Below, in pieces: positions 8,290 to 16,037 of a stretch of DNA of 64,000 bases. The translations under genes were made by a program, and so were the position numbers. Below the pieces are notes generated by a model. That model searched no databases and was not told the origin of the DNA. It worked only from the letters and a program-made list of their open reading frames with translations. Each line of letters starts with the position of its first letter. The first letter of the stretch is position 1. Source of the DNA: Methanobrevibacter sp. (GTDB lineage Archaea > Methanobacteriota > Methanobacteria > Methanobacteriales > Methanobacteriaceae); contig JAGCBE010000103.1 of the NCBI GenBank assembly GCA_017652345.1, forward strand, positions 62,001-126,000, written 5' to 3'.

Positions 8290-8322
8290 ATTTTAGCACC
8301 ATTAAAGAATAGGGGTAGTAAT

Positions 8323-9168
8323 ATGACAGAATATACAGGATGGAAAAAATGGTTTCCAACAGACGAAGAGCTCGTCAATTTATATCAAGACGGAGAGTGC
8401 CCTCTTGAGTTACTAGAAAACGAATATTTAATAGTAATAAACAAAGAAGACAATACAGCTTCTTCTATTTACAAAAAGAAGAATGGAAAGCTAGAAAAAA
8501 TAAACAGAGCTTCTATTAAAGTAAAAGATCCAAAAGATGGTAGAATGAACACTGTCTATAACCCTAAAAACGCAGAGCAGAGTTGTGCTTTTGATATGTT
8601 ACATGACCAAGATTCAACAGTTAAGATTATAACAGGCTCTTGGGGTACAGGAAAGACGCTTTTGTTAATAACAGCTGCTTTAGAAGCATTAAGAGAAAAA
8701 ACTTTTGAGAAGATTGTTTGGATAAGAAATAATGTAGATGTAAAAGACACAAAAGATTTAGGAGCGCTTCCTGGAGATGCAAAAGAGAAGCTCCTGCCTT
8801 TCCTCGGACCTTTCATAGATCATGTAGGTGGCGAGAAGAGAGCTTTAAAAATGATAGAAGAAGGACAGCTAGAGATACAACCTCTACAATTTTTAAGAGG
8901 TCGAGATATTAAAAATGCCATTATCATGTGTTCAGAATCAGAAAACCTTAGTAAAGAACACATCCAACTTATTATAGCCAGAGCGGCAGAAGGAAGTGCT
9001 GTTTGGATGGATGGAGATATTGTTCAAAGAGATAAAACTTCTTTTGAAAACTCAAGAGGAATTGAAACCATGATCGATAGATTAAAGGGTAACCCACTAT
9101 TCGCTCATGTAAAATTGGTAAAATCAGAGCGTTCTGCTACTGCAGCTTTAGCAGACAAATTAGACTAA
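8323..9168 (+). CDS. PhoH-like P-loop ATPase
   Basis: 281 residues. Walker A GSWGTGKT is at about 105-112. It is followed by KIVWIRNNVDVKDTKDLGALPGDAKEKLLPFLGPF, which is the PhoH family signature block, and a C-terminal Arg-containing sensor region. At the Walker B position, where PhoH usually has DEAQN, this protein has IIMCSESENL, so the canonical Asp-Glu pair is changed. PhoH proteins are widespread in phages and are linked to RNA metabolism, but their role is unsettled. Ribosome site AGGGG, ATG 8323. Confidence 0.82.
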   Translation: MTEYTGWKKWFPTDEELVNLYQDGECPLELLENEYLIVINKEDNTASSIYKKKNGKLEKINRASIKVKDPKDGRMNTVYNPKNAEQSCAFDMLHDQDSTVKIITGSWGTGKTLLLITAALEALREKTFEKIVWIRNNVDVKDTKDLGALPGDAKEKLLPFLGPFIDHVGGEKRALKMIEEGQLEIQPLQFLRGRDIKNAIIMCSESENLSKEHIQLIIARAAEGSAVWMDGDIVQRDKTSFENSRGIETMIDRLKGNPLFAHVKLVKSERSATAALADKLD

Positions 9169-9184
9169 TGGAGGTTAAAACTTT

Positions 9185-9886
9185 ATGAAAGATAAAATGA
9201 AAGTAGGTTATTCCAAATCTTTCTTTGAAAGCTTAAGAGATGTTTTAAAGCGTGAGACTAAGCTACAACACAAAGTTACAAAAAGTGAAAAGGCTGGACA
9301 CGCGTTTAGAGATTTGAAAAAACATCCAGACTGGAAAAAAAGATGGAGAGAATTTTGTAAGTATGATATGGACTGGGATTGGCTTTTTATGGTAGAGCTT
9401 TTAGTTCATAAACTTACTTTAATGAAAGAATATTACAAAAACTTAAAACATATGGTTGATGACGAAAAAGAAAATATCGTACAAACTTTAGAACAATGTA
9501 TAGAAATAGGTAATAGAGTAATTTCAGAAGATTATAATCAAGAGTCTCTTCAGTTTTTTAAAAAAGTAGCAAAGTACACTGTAGGACATAAAATCGTAGG
9601 AAAGAAAGATGGAAAAGAAATTGTGTTGTTTAAAACTCATGATGATATTGTAGATGGTGAGCAGGTTCCATTCTCCAGCTATCGAAAATGTGCTGAAGAA
9701 ATTAAAAAGCATCCAGCAATGTATGGTAAATATGAAAATGTTGAAATTTATTACAGTTCAGATTGGTTAGAAGATGACAGATTAAAATACAGAGAGCTTA
9801 TAGAAAAAGAAAATCAGAGAAAAGAATCTGATATAAAAGAGTTTTTTAACAAGATTTCAGAAAACCTCCAAAACTGGTGGTTTTAA
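9185..9886 (+). CDS. Hypothetical protein downstream of PhoH
   Basis: 233 residues, behind GGAGG with 8-base spacing. Highly charged and helical, with Trp-rich patches (DWKKRWREF, DMDWDWLF, NLQNWWF at the C-terminus). No domain recognised. It is the last gene before a 230-base regulatory gap, so it probably ends the thyX-phoH transcription unit. Confidence 0.72.
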   Translation: MKDKMKVGYSKSFFESLRDVLKRETKLQHKVTKSEKAGHAFRDLKKHPDWKKRWREFCKYDMDWDWLFMVELLVHKLTLMKEYYKNLKHMVDDEKENIVQTLEQCIEIGNRVISEDYNQESLQFFKKVAKYTVGHKIVGKKDGKEIVLFKTHDDIVDGEQVPFSSYRKCAEEIKKHPAMYGKYENVEIYYSSDWLEDDRLKYRELIEKENQRKESDIKEFFNKISENLQNWWF

Positions 9887-9904
9887 TTAATCACACATTA
9901 TCAC

Positions 9905-10048
9905 ACAATCTTCCCATAATTTCCCACAATTACTCTAAATAAAATCACCATTTTATTCGGCAGTTTTATGGTAAATTTTGGTATAATTATGGGAAATTAT
10001 GTGAGTTAAAAAAATAAATCTTGACATTGATTTAAATTTTGATATAAT
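9905..10048 (+). promoter_or_regulatory. Promoter and operator-like repeats before the ClpP-like gene
   Basis: A sigma-A promoter has TTGACA (10021-10026), 16 bases, TATAAT (10043-10048). Upstream, CATAATTTCCC (9915-9925) is the reverse complement of GGGAAATTATG (9991-10001), and ATCACACA occurs twice near 9890-9910. A lone TATAAT at 9982-9987 has no good -35. The layout suggests a repressor or activator site pair. No gene is seen in 9887-10117. Confidence 0.65.
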
Positions 10049-10117
10049 AAAATCGAAGAAAACAAAAGTGTTCTTCGTAAAAATAAGAAAATAAAGAAAA
10101 AAGAGGATAAAAAAAAC

Positions 10118-10750
10118 ATGAATGAAATCAACAACATTGAAGAATTAACAGAATTACTAGGAATGGACTTAGACAAAGAGGTTACAGATACTGTATTACC
10201 TGATCCAGATTTACTTACTTTTTATAATAATTTAAAAAACAGAGAAATTTGGCTTGATGATAGTATCGACGACCATAGTTTAGAAATCGGCAAACAAATT
10301 ATGCGCTTTAATAAACAAGACGAAGGTATTCCTGTTGAAGATAGAAAGCCAATTAAAATTTATCTACATTGTTATGGAGGAGATGCCGCAGTGTGTTTCT
10401 CTCTTATGGACATAATTAATTTAAGTAAGACTCCTGTTTACACTTACAACATGGGAGTGGCTATGAGTGCCGCTTTCTTAATCTTAATCTCAGGACATAA
10501 GAGATTTACTCTTCCAACAGCCACAGCATTAATTCATTCAGGCTCTGGAGGAGCTCAAGGAACTTTTGAACAAACTCAAGCTCAAATGAAAGATTATAAC
10601 CATACTGTTGAAAAAATGAGAGAGTATGTTCTTCAAAAAACTAAAATTGATGTAAAGACTTTCAACAAACATAAAAATAGTGAATGGTACATGTATGTTG
10701 AGGATCAACTAAAGTATGGAGTGGTAGATGAAGTTATGTCTTCCTTATAA
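10118..10750 (+). CDS. ClpP-like serine protease
   Basis: 210 residues, typical for ClpP. IYLHCYGGDA (about 81-90) forms the beta-strand and glycine loop. The catalytic Ser is in GVAMSAAF (Ser about 117) and the catalytic His in ALIHSGSGG (His about 140). The C-terminus YGVVDEVM is ClpP-like. In phages such proteins act as prohead proteases or as Clp-type proteases. Here the gene lies far from the capsid region and has its own promoter, so the substrate is open. An extra acidic N-terminal segment of about 30 residues precedes the core. Confidence 0.88.
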   Translation: MNEINNIEELTELLGMDLDKEVTDTVLPDPDLLTFYNNLKNREIWLDDSIDDHSLEIGKQIMRFNKQDEGIPVEDRKPIKIYLHCYGGDAAVCFSLMDIINLSKTPVYTYNMGVAMSAAFLILISGHKRFTLPTATALIHSGSGGAQGTFEQTQAQMKDYNHTVEKMREYVLQKTKIDVKTFNKHKNSEWYMYVEDQLKYGVVDEVMSSL

Positions 10751-10769
10751 AGAAAGAAAGGTAACAAGA

Positions 10770-11072
10770 ATGGAAAAGAAAAAATATTTAAGACTAGCAA
10801 TAGATCATGTTGATGAAGATACTTTTTTAGATGCATGGTTTGGTTATCTAGCACAGAACAAGATCTGGTATTCAGCATCAGATTCTAAAAAATATAGTTT
10901 ATATAAGCTTGACTCTACTCATTTATATAATATCAAAAACGGTATTATAGAGTTGTTTATGGAGAGCACTAGTCTTCCTCAGGGTGCAGCAGCGCTAGTA
11001 GCAATGATTGATTTCCTTTTGGCTAAAAGGGCGAAGCTTGAATATGAGGCATCGACAGACCTTCCATTCTAA
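10770..11072 (+). CDS. Hypothetical protein, end of the clpP unit
   Basis: 100 residues from ATG 10770 behind AAAGAAAGG; an in-frame upstream start inside clpP is rejected. The sequence (LRLAIDHVDEDTFLDAWFGYLAQNKIWYSASD) suggests a small alpha/beta protein. It ends 10 bases before a strong terminator. Function unknown. Confidence 0.7.
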   Translation: MEKKKYLRLAIDHVDEDTFLDAWFGYLAQNKIWYSASDSKKYSLYKLDSTHLYNIKNGIIELFMESTSLPQGAAALVAMIDFLLAKRAKLEYEASTDLPF

Positions 11073-11080
11073 AAAAAATA

Positions 11081-11108
11081 TAAAAGACCAGAAAATGGTC
11101 TTTTTTTC
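11081..11108 (+). terminator. Intrinsic terminator
   Basis: AAAGACCA-gaaaa-TGGTCTTT stem followed by a T-run. It ends the clpP transcription unit; the next promoter overlaps its tail. Confidence 0.88.
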
Positions 11109-11137
11109 TTGACATAGACATTTTTTTGTATTATAAT
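11109..11137 (+). promoter_or_regulatory. Consensus sigma-A promoter
   Basis: TTGACA (11109-11114), exactly 17 bases, TATAAT (11132-11137), starting on the tail of the terminator. Drives the membrane-protein cluster that follows. Confidence 0.88.
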
Positions 11138-11177
11138 AGGGTGAAAATAGAGAAAAAAGGAGGAAAAAACACAAAAA

Positions 11178-11645
11178 ATGAAAAATTTTACAGTAAAAAT
11201 CGGTATTTGGTTTGCAAAAAACAGGTGGTTATACTACATTTTAAACTTTACATGGGGTATTGTAGCTAATATTATGGGTGCTTTTGTGGCTTTAGGTCTT
11301 TTAATCACAGGTCACAAACCAAAAAAATACTTTGGAACCGTTCAATTTATAGTTGGTAAGTGGTGGGGAGGATTCTCACTAGGTCTTTTTCAAGTAAGAG
11401 ATCAGGACTCTTCTGAAGAAGTTTCCTACCATGAGCTTGGACATTCATACCAAAATGTATGGATGGGACCTTTCTGGCTCTTTGTGGTAGCAATTCCTTC
11501 CGTGATCAGATATAATTATCAAAACCACAGAGAAAAGAAAGGACTTCCAAATGCAGATTACGATTCGATTTGGTATGAGGGGTCGTCTACGGAAATAGGA
11601 AAATATATTTACGAAACAAAAAGAGGTGAAAACGATGTACACTGA
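11178..11645 (+). CDS. Membrane protein with an HELGH zinc-protease-like motif
   Basis: 155 residues. A hydrophobic segment is at about 25-45 (IVANIMGAFVALGLLITG) and another at about 97-110 (FWLFVVAIPSVI). Between them SYHELGHSYQ (about 84-93) has the HExxH zinc-binding pattern. A third ligand cannot be named; YEGSSTEIGKYI near the C-terminus offers candidate Glu residues. It may be a small membrane metalloprotease or a phage anti-host factor. It overlaps the next gene by 11 bases. Confidence 0.72.
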   Translation: MKNFTVKIGIWFAKNRWLYYILNFTWGIVANIMGAFVALGLLITGHKPKKYFGTVQFIVGKWWGGFSLGLFQVRDQDSSEEVSYHELGHSYQNVWMGPFWLFVVAIPSVIRYNYQNHREKKGLPNADYDSIWYEGSSTEIGKYIYETKRGENDVH

Positions 11646-12033
11646 GGAACTTAAAAAAATTATAGATGAAGCTATCGTAGCTAAGAACTTATCTGAAAGC
11701 GAACAAAACAAGATCACTATCGATGAGTTATATCTTGTAAACAGTAATGAGACATACAAAGGATATTTCTACACAGGAGATGAAGGACGACATTATAACC
11801 ATATACTGGTTATTGGTTATTCAGTAAAAACTAAAAAACATTATTTCCTTTCAGATGCATGGTCTGATGTATTAATACTTCAAATCTTTAATCATGATAA
11901 AATTAACATGGATATCCCTGCGGAGCTAAATTGTTTTCGACTTTTCGGTTTTCATAACCCATACACTATTAAGTTGATTCAAAGCACAATATGGTTATCT
12001 AATGAAGAAAGAGAAGAGAAAGAGGTGGAATAA
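11635..12033 (+). CDS. Hypothetical protein
   Basis: 132 residues from ATG 11635 behind AGAGGTG; a GTG at 11626 falls on the ribosome site. The middle has a Tyr- and His-rich stretch (YTGDEGRHYNHILVIGYS) and a predicted beta-rich fold; the C-terminus is acidic. It overlaps the upstream gene by 11 bases and shares its stop base with the next start. No family recognised. Confidence 0.68.
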   Translation: MYTEELKKIIDEAIVAKNLSESEQNKITIDELYLVNSNETYKGYFYTGDEGRHYNHILVIGYSVKTKKHYFLSDAWSDVLILQIFNHDKINMDIPAELNCFRLFGFHNPYTIKLIQSTIWLSNEEREEKEVE

Positions 12034-12215
12034 TGATTACAATCCCAATTTGGTTATTAACATTACTAATAATTTTAGCTGCTCCTGTTGCACTTTTTGC
12101 AATCGCAATATCTTTGTGTCTTATCACAGCTCCATTGTTTGCTCTTAGAGCAGCAGCATTAGCAGATAGACACATGGAAGAAAAAAGGAGTGAAAAAGAA
12201 AATGAACAAAGATAA
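12033..12215 (+). CDS. Small membrane protein
   Basis: 60 residues. About 40 continuous hydrophobic residues (WLLTLLIILAAPVALFAIAI, then LCLITAPLFALRAAAL) suggest one long or two tight transmembrane helices with a charged cytoplasmic tail. The start overlaps the previous stop (TAATG). Function unknown. Confidence 0.68.
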   Translation: MITIPIWLLTLLIILAAPVALFAIAISLCLITAPLFALRAAALADRHMEEKRSEKENEQR

Positions 12216-12465
12216 AATAGAAGATCAAGTTAATCATCCTGCTCATTATACGGACGGCAATATAGAAGTTATAGATTATATTGAAGACAAAGGGTTGATA
12301 GAAGGATTCTGTAAAGGAAATGTTATAAAATATGTTTCTAGAGCAGGAAAGAAAGAGTCTGCTTCTCTAGAACTCCTAGATAAAGAAATTCAGGATCTAG
12401 AAAAAGCTCGTTGGTATTTAGATAGACTAATCACATATTATAAAAAACAAAGAAAGGAAAATTAA
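12202..12465 (+). CDS. DUF3310 family protein
   Basis: 87 residues from ATG 12202 behind AAAGGAG. VNHPAHYTDGNIEVIDYI and GNVIKYVSRAGKK are the hallmark of DUF3310 (SaV-like) phage proteins. These are often fused to or found near nucleotide kinases, and their function is not established. It overlaps the membrane-protein gene by 14 bases. Confidence 0.88.
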   Translation: MNKDKIEDQVNHPAHYTDGNIEVIDYIEDKGLIEGFCKGNVIKYVSRAGKKESASLELLDKEIQDLEKARWYLDRLITYYKKQRKEN

Positions 12466-12469
12466 AACT

Positions 12470-12619
12470 ATGATACTTAAAATCAGTTTATTTGTTTTAT
12501 TAGCAATAATTATTTTATCTGTTACAGCAGGTATGTTCATTGGCTACAGTTTAGATTTTTTAATTAGAAAAAGAAACGAAGCTGATGATGAAGAAGAATC
12601 TGGGGAGGATAGTGAATAA
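12470..12619 (+). CDS. Small single-pass membrane protein (49 aa)
   Basis: Reads MILKISLFVLLAIIILSVTA and onward: one transmembrane helix (about 5-28) followed by an acidic tail (EADDEEESGEDSE). The stop shares a base with the start of the next membrane protein. AAAGGAAA is a modest ribosome site. Function unknown. Confidence 0.62.
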   Translation: MILKISLFVLLAIIILSVTAGMFIGYSLDFLIRKRNEADDEEESGEDSE

Positions 12620-12816
12620 TGAATATTTTTGCTTGGATTTTGTGGTGGATTTATACTGTATTTTTAGGTCTCACAATTATAGGCGTAGTAACTGTTGCTA
12701 TAATTTATAGAACTAAAAGATTTAGAAAAATATCTATTAATATAGATGGAACAATACTTTTAAGTATAGCTACCTATGTATTTATTACCATGCTTGTTTT
12801 TGGTAATTATTTATAA
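12619..12816 (+). CDS. Small membrane protein, two helices
   Basis: 65 residues. Two hydrophobic segments (about 4-28 and 45-65) surround a short basic loop (RTKRFRKISIN). It has GGGGAGG as ribosome site inside the preceding gene and overlaps its stop. Function unknown; the size and topology resemble many phage membrane or holin-type proteins, but no lysis gene is adjacent. Confidence 0.68.
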   Translation: MNIFAWILWWIYTVFLGLTIIGVVTVAIIYRTKRFRKISINIDGTILLSIATYVFITMLVFGNYL

Positions 12817-12823
12817 GAAAAGC

Positions 12824-12851
12824 TTGCATTAATAAAAAATAATGATATAAT
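12824..12851 (+). promoter_or_regulatory. Sigma-A type promoter
   Basis: TTGCAT (12824-12829), 16 bases, TATAAT (12846-12851). It lies in the gap before the gene at 12869, whose ribosome site AAGGTGGA follows directly, so the leader would be very short. Confidence 0.68.
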
Positions 12852-12868
12852 AAAGGTGGAATAAAAAA

Positions 12869-13051
12869 ATGTTTTATAAATTGTTATTATATAAGAAAAA
12901 AAATATTATTGAACGTTGTGGCACGATTGATTATTACATCGATATAAAAGTCGGAGAATTAGCTTTCTTAGATAAAGAAGTAGCAGAATCAACCATGCAA
13001 CAATTATTAAGACAGAATCTTTTTAGTAAGATAGAAATAGTCAAAGAGTGA
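12869..13051 (+). CDS. Hypothetical small protein
   Basis: 60 residues behind AAGGTGGA. Alternating hydrophobic and charged strands followed by a helix (KEVAESTMQQLLRQNLFSKIEIVKE). It leads the cluster of paralogous genes that follows. No family recognised. Confidence 0.65.
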   Translation: MFYKLLLYKKKNIIERCGTIDYYIDIKVGELAFLDKEVAESTMQQLLRQNLFSKIEIVKE

Positions 13052-13073
13052 TATGTAGGAATGGGGTAGGAAT

Positions 13074-13538
13074 ATGTCTAAAGAATTAGAATCATTTATC
13101 AGAATAATGGAAACATACGGAAACACAAATTCATTAGAAGGAACGTATGATGATTTTCTAACTATAAAAAAAGCATTACAAAGACTAGAACAAATAGACA
13201 ACTCAACTCCTGGCGAAGCTTTGGAATGTTTAAAAAACATTGAAGCAATGGGGGAAGATTGCCTTGATGACTGCTGTGTTGTATGGTTTAATGTTGTTAA
13301 ACAAGCATTGCTAAAAGCACAAGAACAAGAAGAAGAAAATACCAAATTAAAAGGTCAAATAAAATATTTGGGTGAGATTATAACTGATTTTCAAAAAGTG
13401 TTAAAGATTGTTTTTGAAAAGAATGTTCAGGTTAATAATTTAAAGAAATGCAAAACATTAGAAGAATACAATATTTTATGGACCACAGATGAACTTACCC
13501 AAGAAGAATTTGACACATTAGAGGAGTGGACGAGATGA
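13074..13538 (+). CDS. Paralogous family protein A (copy 1)
   Basis: 154 residues. ALQRLEQIDNSTPGEALECL (about 36-55), KQALLKAQEQEEE and KVLKIVFEKNVQVNNLKKCKTLEEY, ending in LTQEEFDTLEEW, define a family that recurs at 13535, 14031 and on the other strand at 40651. Mostly helical with a central coiled coil and a Cys cluster (DCLDDCCVVW). Its last 4 bases overlap the next member. Function unknown; tandem copies suggest recent duplication. Confidence 0.72.
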   Translation: MSKELESFIRIMETYGNTNSLEGTYDDFLTIKKALQRLEQIDNSTPGEALECLKNIEAMGEDCLDDCCVVWFNVVKQALLKAQEQEEENTKLKGQIKYLGEIITDFQKVLKIVFEKNVQVNNLKKCKTLEEYNILWTTDELTQEEFDTLEEWTR

Positions 13539-14041
13539 GCAATATAGAAACATTAGAGAAGTTGTTATCATTCGCTTTTGTTATGAGTGAAAACATGGTT
13601 GGTCTATCAAAAGGAAATTATGATGAAGCCACTTTCGTTAAGAAAACTTATGAATATTTACATAAATACATAGGCAATTTTGAATGTAGAGATATACTTA
13701 AATCTGCATTACAACGTCTAGAAGCGATAGACAATGCAAAACCTAGTGAAGCGTTGGAAGAACTATTCAAAACAACTTATTTTGGTAGTAAAGAAGAATA
13801 TGATAAAATAAATAGTTGCTACGACTCTATTAAACAAGCCCTAATTAAAGCACAAGAGCAAGAAAAGGTATTAAGTATTGTATTTGAAAAGAATGTTGAT
13901 GTTCTAGAATTAAGAATTCTTATCAAACATCATAATGATAGAATGGTTTTAAAACTTTATAATCGACAATATAAAAAAGAATGGCAACTTACACAGGAAG
14001 AATTTAACTTATTAAAGGAGTATTTTAAATATGAAAGATAG
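13535..14041 (+). CDS. Paralogous family protein A (copy 2)
   Basis: 168 residues from ATG 13535 behind GGAG; a GTG at 13526 is too close to the ribosome site. ALQRLEAIDNAKPSEALEEL, KQALIKAQEQEK and VLSIVFEKNVDVLELRIL match copy 1 in order, and the C-terminus WQLTQEEFNLLKEYF matches too. It overlaps both neighbours by a few bases. Function unknown. Confidence 0.72.
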   Translation: MSNIETLEKLLSFAFVMSENMVGLSKGNYDEATFVKKTYEYLHKYIGNFECRDILKSALQRLEAIDNAKPSEALEELFKTTYFGSKEEYDKINSCYDSIKQALIKAQEQEKVLSIVFEKNVDVLELRILIKHHNDRMVLKLYNRQYKKEWQLTQEEFNLLKEYFKYER

Positions 14042-14387
14042 GGAATTTATAAATATGGTAATTGATAGCTATCTGTCATATGCTACTGATCCACACATGG
14101 CAACATTAAACAATACTGTTGCTAATAGATTAAACGATATCGCAGATAAGTTAGAAAAGCAAGAAAAGTTCATAGACATCATTATAAGAAAAGGAATGTT
14201 TATATCTGCAAAAGAATTAAGCGCAATGAAGACTTATGAAGATTACAAAAATATCATTAATGAAAGAAAACTACAGCAACAGCTAATGATGCATATTACT
14301 CCTACATTAATTGATTGGGATAATCTTGAAAGCACACCGTTTTACACTGAAAAAGAATTTAATATAGTTAAGGATAAGAGTGAGTAG
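14031..14387 (+). CDS. Paralogous family protein A (copy 3, divergent)
   Basis: 118 residues. The N-terminal ALQRLE block is replaced by RLNDIADKLEKQEKFIDII. The C-terminal half (GMFISAKELSAMKTYEDYKNII, then PFYTEKEFNIVKD) lines up with the NLKKCKTLEEYNIL and LTQEEFDTLEEW parts of copy 1. It overlaps copy 2 by 11 bases. Membership is inferred by eye. Confidence 0.65.
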   Translation: MKDREFINMVIDSYLSYATDPHMATLNNTVANRLNDIADKLEKQEKFIDIIIRKGMFISAKELSAMKTYEDYKNIINERKLQQQLMMHITPTLIDWDNLESTPFYTEKEFNIVKDKSE

Positions 14388-14390
14388 AGT

Positions 14391-14660
14391 ATGGTTAAAG
14401 ATATAGTTAAAATTACTATTTTTCAAGATAGAATTGATTTTTTAAATGTTGGTGAGCACGAAGTTTCTAGTTGGAGCGACCAAGTATTAATCGGACATAC
14501 ATGGGAAACTTATAGCAATGGATATGTTCCTGATGAACCAGAAGAGATATGTAAATATCTGATGAATAAAAAAAGAGCATTTAGAGAGGAAATTTTACAT
14601 TTTCAAAGTCTTATTGATACAATAGATCTAGAACTGGCGAAACAATGCAAAAGAGGATAA
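14391..14660 (+). CDS. Hypothetical protein
   Basis: 89 residues; the start is 3 bases after the previous stop with AAGAGTGAG as weak ribosome site. N-terminal half beta-like with Trp residues (SSWSDQVLIGHTWETYS), C-terminal half helical. No family recognised. Confidence 0.65.
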   Translation: MVKDIVKITIFQDRIDFLNVGEHEVSSWSDQVLIGHTWETYSNGYVPDEPEEICKYLMNKKRAFREEILHFQSLIDTIDLELAKQCKRG

Positions 14661-14672
14661 GAGTGAGTAATT

Positions 14673-14918
14673 ATGGAATGGTATCAAATTTTAAGTCTCA
14701 TATTGTGTATTGAGGCGTTTTCAATTATAATATTTATTATTCTTGCTGCAAATGAATGCTTCTATAGTGCGTTTGGTGTATGTGTACCAATGCCTAAAGA
14801 TATTAAAAATAATACTAAAATGAACTGGTTTGGATGTATTGTTTGTTATATAGGATTATTTATATTATTTCCAATTCAAAACATTTGTAAACTTGTTTAT
14901 TGGTTATTTCACGTTTAA
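14673..14918 (+). CDS. Small membrane protein, two helices
   Basis: 81 residues with hydrophobic segments at about 5-27 and 53-80. Four Cys lie in or near the membrane part, and the loop is polar (MPKDIKNNTKMN). No family recognised. Confidence 0.68.
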   Translation: MEWYQILSLILCIEAFSIIIFIILAANECFYSAFGVCVPMPKDIKNNTKMNWFGCIVCYIGLFILFPIQNICKLVYWLFHV

Positions 14919-14935
14919 GGAGATGAAGATGGGTT

Positions 14936-15256
14936 ATGGAAAATACTGTATTAATTAATAGAATACAAAATTCGGTTTTGAAGTATTTTAACCGAAATTT
15001 TAAAAGTAAGGAGAATTTTTATTGTGAGATAGAAAAAATAACTTATAGTTATTTTGAAGCCGATTATGACGATGTTTATGTCGAAGTAAAATGTCGTTGT
15101 GGTCGCTATGATGAAAAACGTGATGATAAATATAATTTTAGTTATACTTTTACTTTACAAGATGTTCAAGATAAGAGCGAATCATATATCGACGGTATGG
15201 TTGATGTTATATTATCAATTAAGAGTGGTGAGTATGAGTTAGAGGGGGTAAAATAG
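14936..15256 (+). CDS. Hypothetical protein
   Basis: 106 residues. AAGGAG lies 13 bases before ATG 14936, a little long; the alternative ATG at 14928 gives only a 9-codon frame. Alternating beta-strands with CRCGRYDEKRDDK suggest a small beta fold. Function unknown. Confidence 0.62.
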   Translation: MENTVLINRIQNSVLKYFNRNFKSKENFYCEIEKITYSYFEADYDDVYVEVKCRCGRYDEKRDDKYNFSYTFTLQDVQDKSESYIDGMVDVILSIKSGEYELEGVK

Positions 15257-15260
15257 TAAT

Positions 15261-15377
15261 ATGTCTATAATTTTAATTTTTATAATTTGGACATGGGGAT
15301 TAACCCCGACTTGGGTAAATATAGTTACAACCGTTATATGTGGTTTATATATTCTAGCAGAATTAAGTGAAGACTAA
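15261..15377 (+). CDS. Very small membrane peptide (38 aa)
   Basis: Reads MSIILIFIIWTWGLTPTW and onward; almost entirely hydrophobic up to LAELSED. AGAGGGGG lies 11 bases upstream inside the end of the previous gene. The position between two genes, with a 14-base gap after it, supports translation. Function unknown. Confidence 0.5.
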   Translation: MSIILIFIIWTWGLTPTWVNIVTTVICGLYILAELSED

Positions 15378-15390
15378 GAGGTAGAAAAAT

Positions 15391-15792
15391 ATGACAGGAT
15401 CAGAGAAAATAACTCTCGAGCAAAAGAGAGAAATACAAAAACTACACAAAGAAAGAGGTGTCTCAATTAGCGAGCTTAGCCGTCATTTTAAGATAAGCAC
15501 ATCCCGCGTCAAAAAGATAGTTGAAGAAACACTTCCTTTTTCTGATGAGGATATAAAAAAAATGGTCGACTCATGCGCCTTTAAAACAACAACTATTTCT
15601 CGTGTGTTATACCGTGGCGCTAGTGTTGATCTACCCAGAAAGATTCAAATACCTGACTGCGGCTCTGACACCGAGTTAACATCTTATCATGCTATATCTG
15701 AAGTTGTCAGACAGTGGAAGAAAGACCTCGCGGAGCTTGACAATTTAAAAAAGAATCTGATATATATAAAAGGAGGCAACGACCACAAATGA
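15391..15792 (+). CDS. Helix-turn-helix DNA-binding protein
   Basis: 133 residues. EQKREIQKLHKERGVSISEL followed by SRHFKISTSRVKKIVEE (about 10-45) is a resolvase or Hin-type helix-turn-helix. The remainder is helical with a second basic patch. It opens a five-gene block with more C- and G-ending codons than its neighbours (Leu CTC, Arg CGC, Ser TCC), a sign of different origin. It overlaps the next gene by 4 bases. Likely a regulator or terminase-small-subunit-like DNA binder; targets unknown. Confidence 0.68.
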   Translation: MTGSEKITLEQKREIQKLHKERGVSISELSRHFKISTSRVKKIVEETLPFSDEDIKKMVDSCAFKTTTISRVLYRGASVDLPRKIQIPDCGSDTELTSYHAISEVVRQWKKDLAELDNLKKNLIYIKGGNDHK

Positions 15793-16037
15793 TAACAACA
15801 CCAATAGAAGACATCATGTCTAAAATCGAAGACACACACCAATTCCTTCTTGAAAGTTACAAATCCGCCTGGGAGCATCTTGTTTCTATAAAAGAAGAAC
15901 ACTTCTCACCCGTAGACATCCACGATCACCTTTGCCGTTTTGAGTCCGCTCAGGCAACGGTTGTCGCATATTTCAAAGCTCTTACATACTTTGAAGAAAC
16001 TTTCAACCTAACACCAAAAGGAGGTACCAAGAAATGA
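15789..16037 (+). CDS. Hypothetical helical protein
   Basis: 82 residues, start overlapping the previous stop, AAAGGAGG ribosome site. Helical throughout with regularly spaced His and Phe. Its end overlaps the next gene by 4 bases, so these genes are translationally coupled. No family recognised. Confidence 0.66.
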   Translation: MITTPIEDIMSKIEDTHQFLLESYKSAWEHLVSIKEEHFSPVDIHDHLCRFESAQATVVAYFKALTYFEETFNLTPKGGTKK

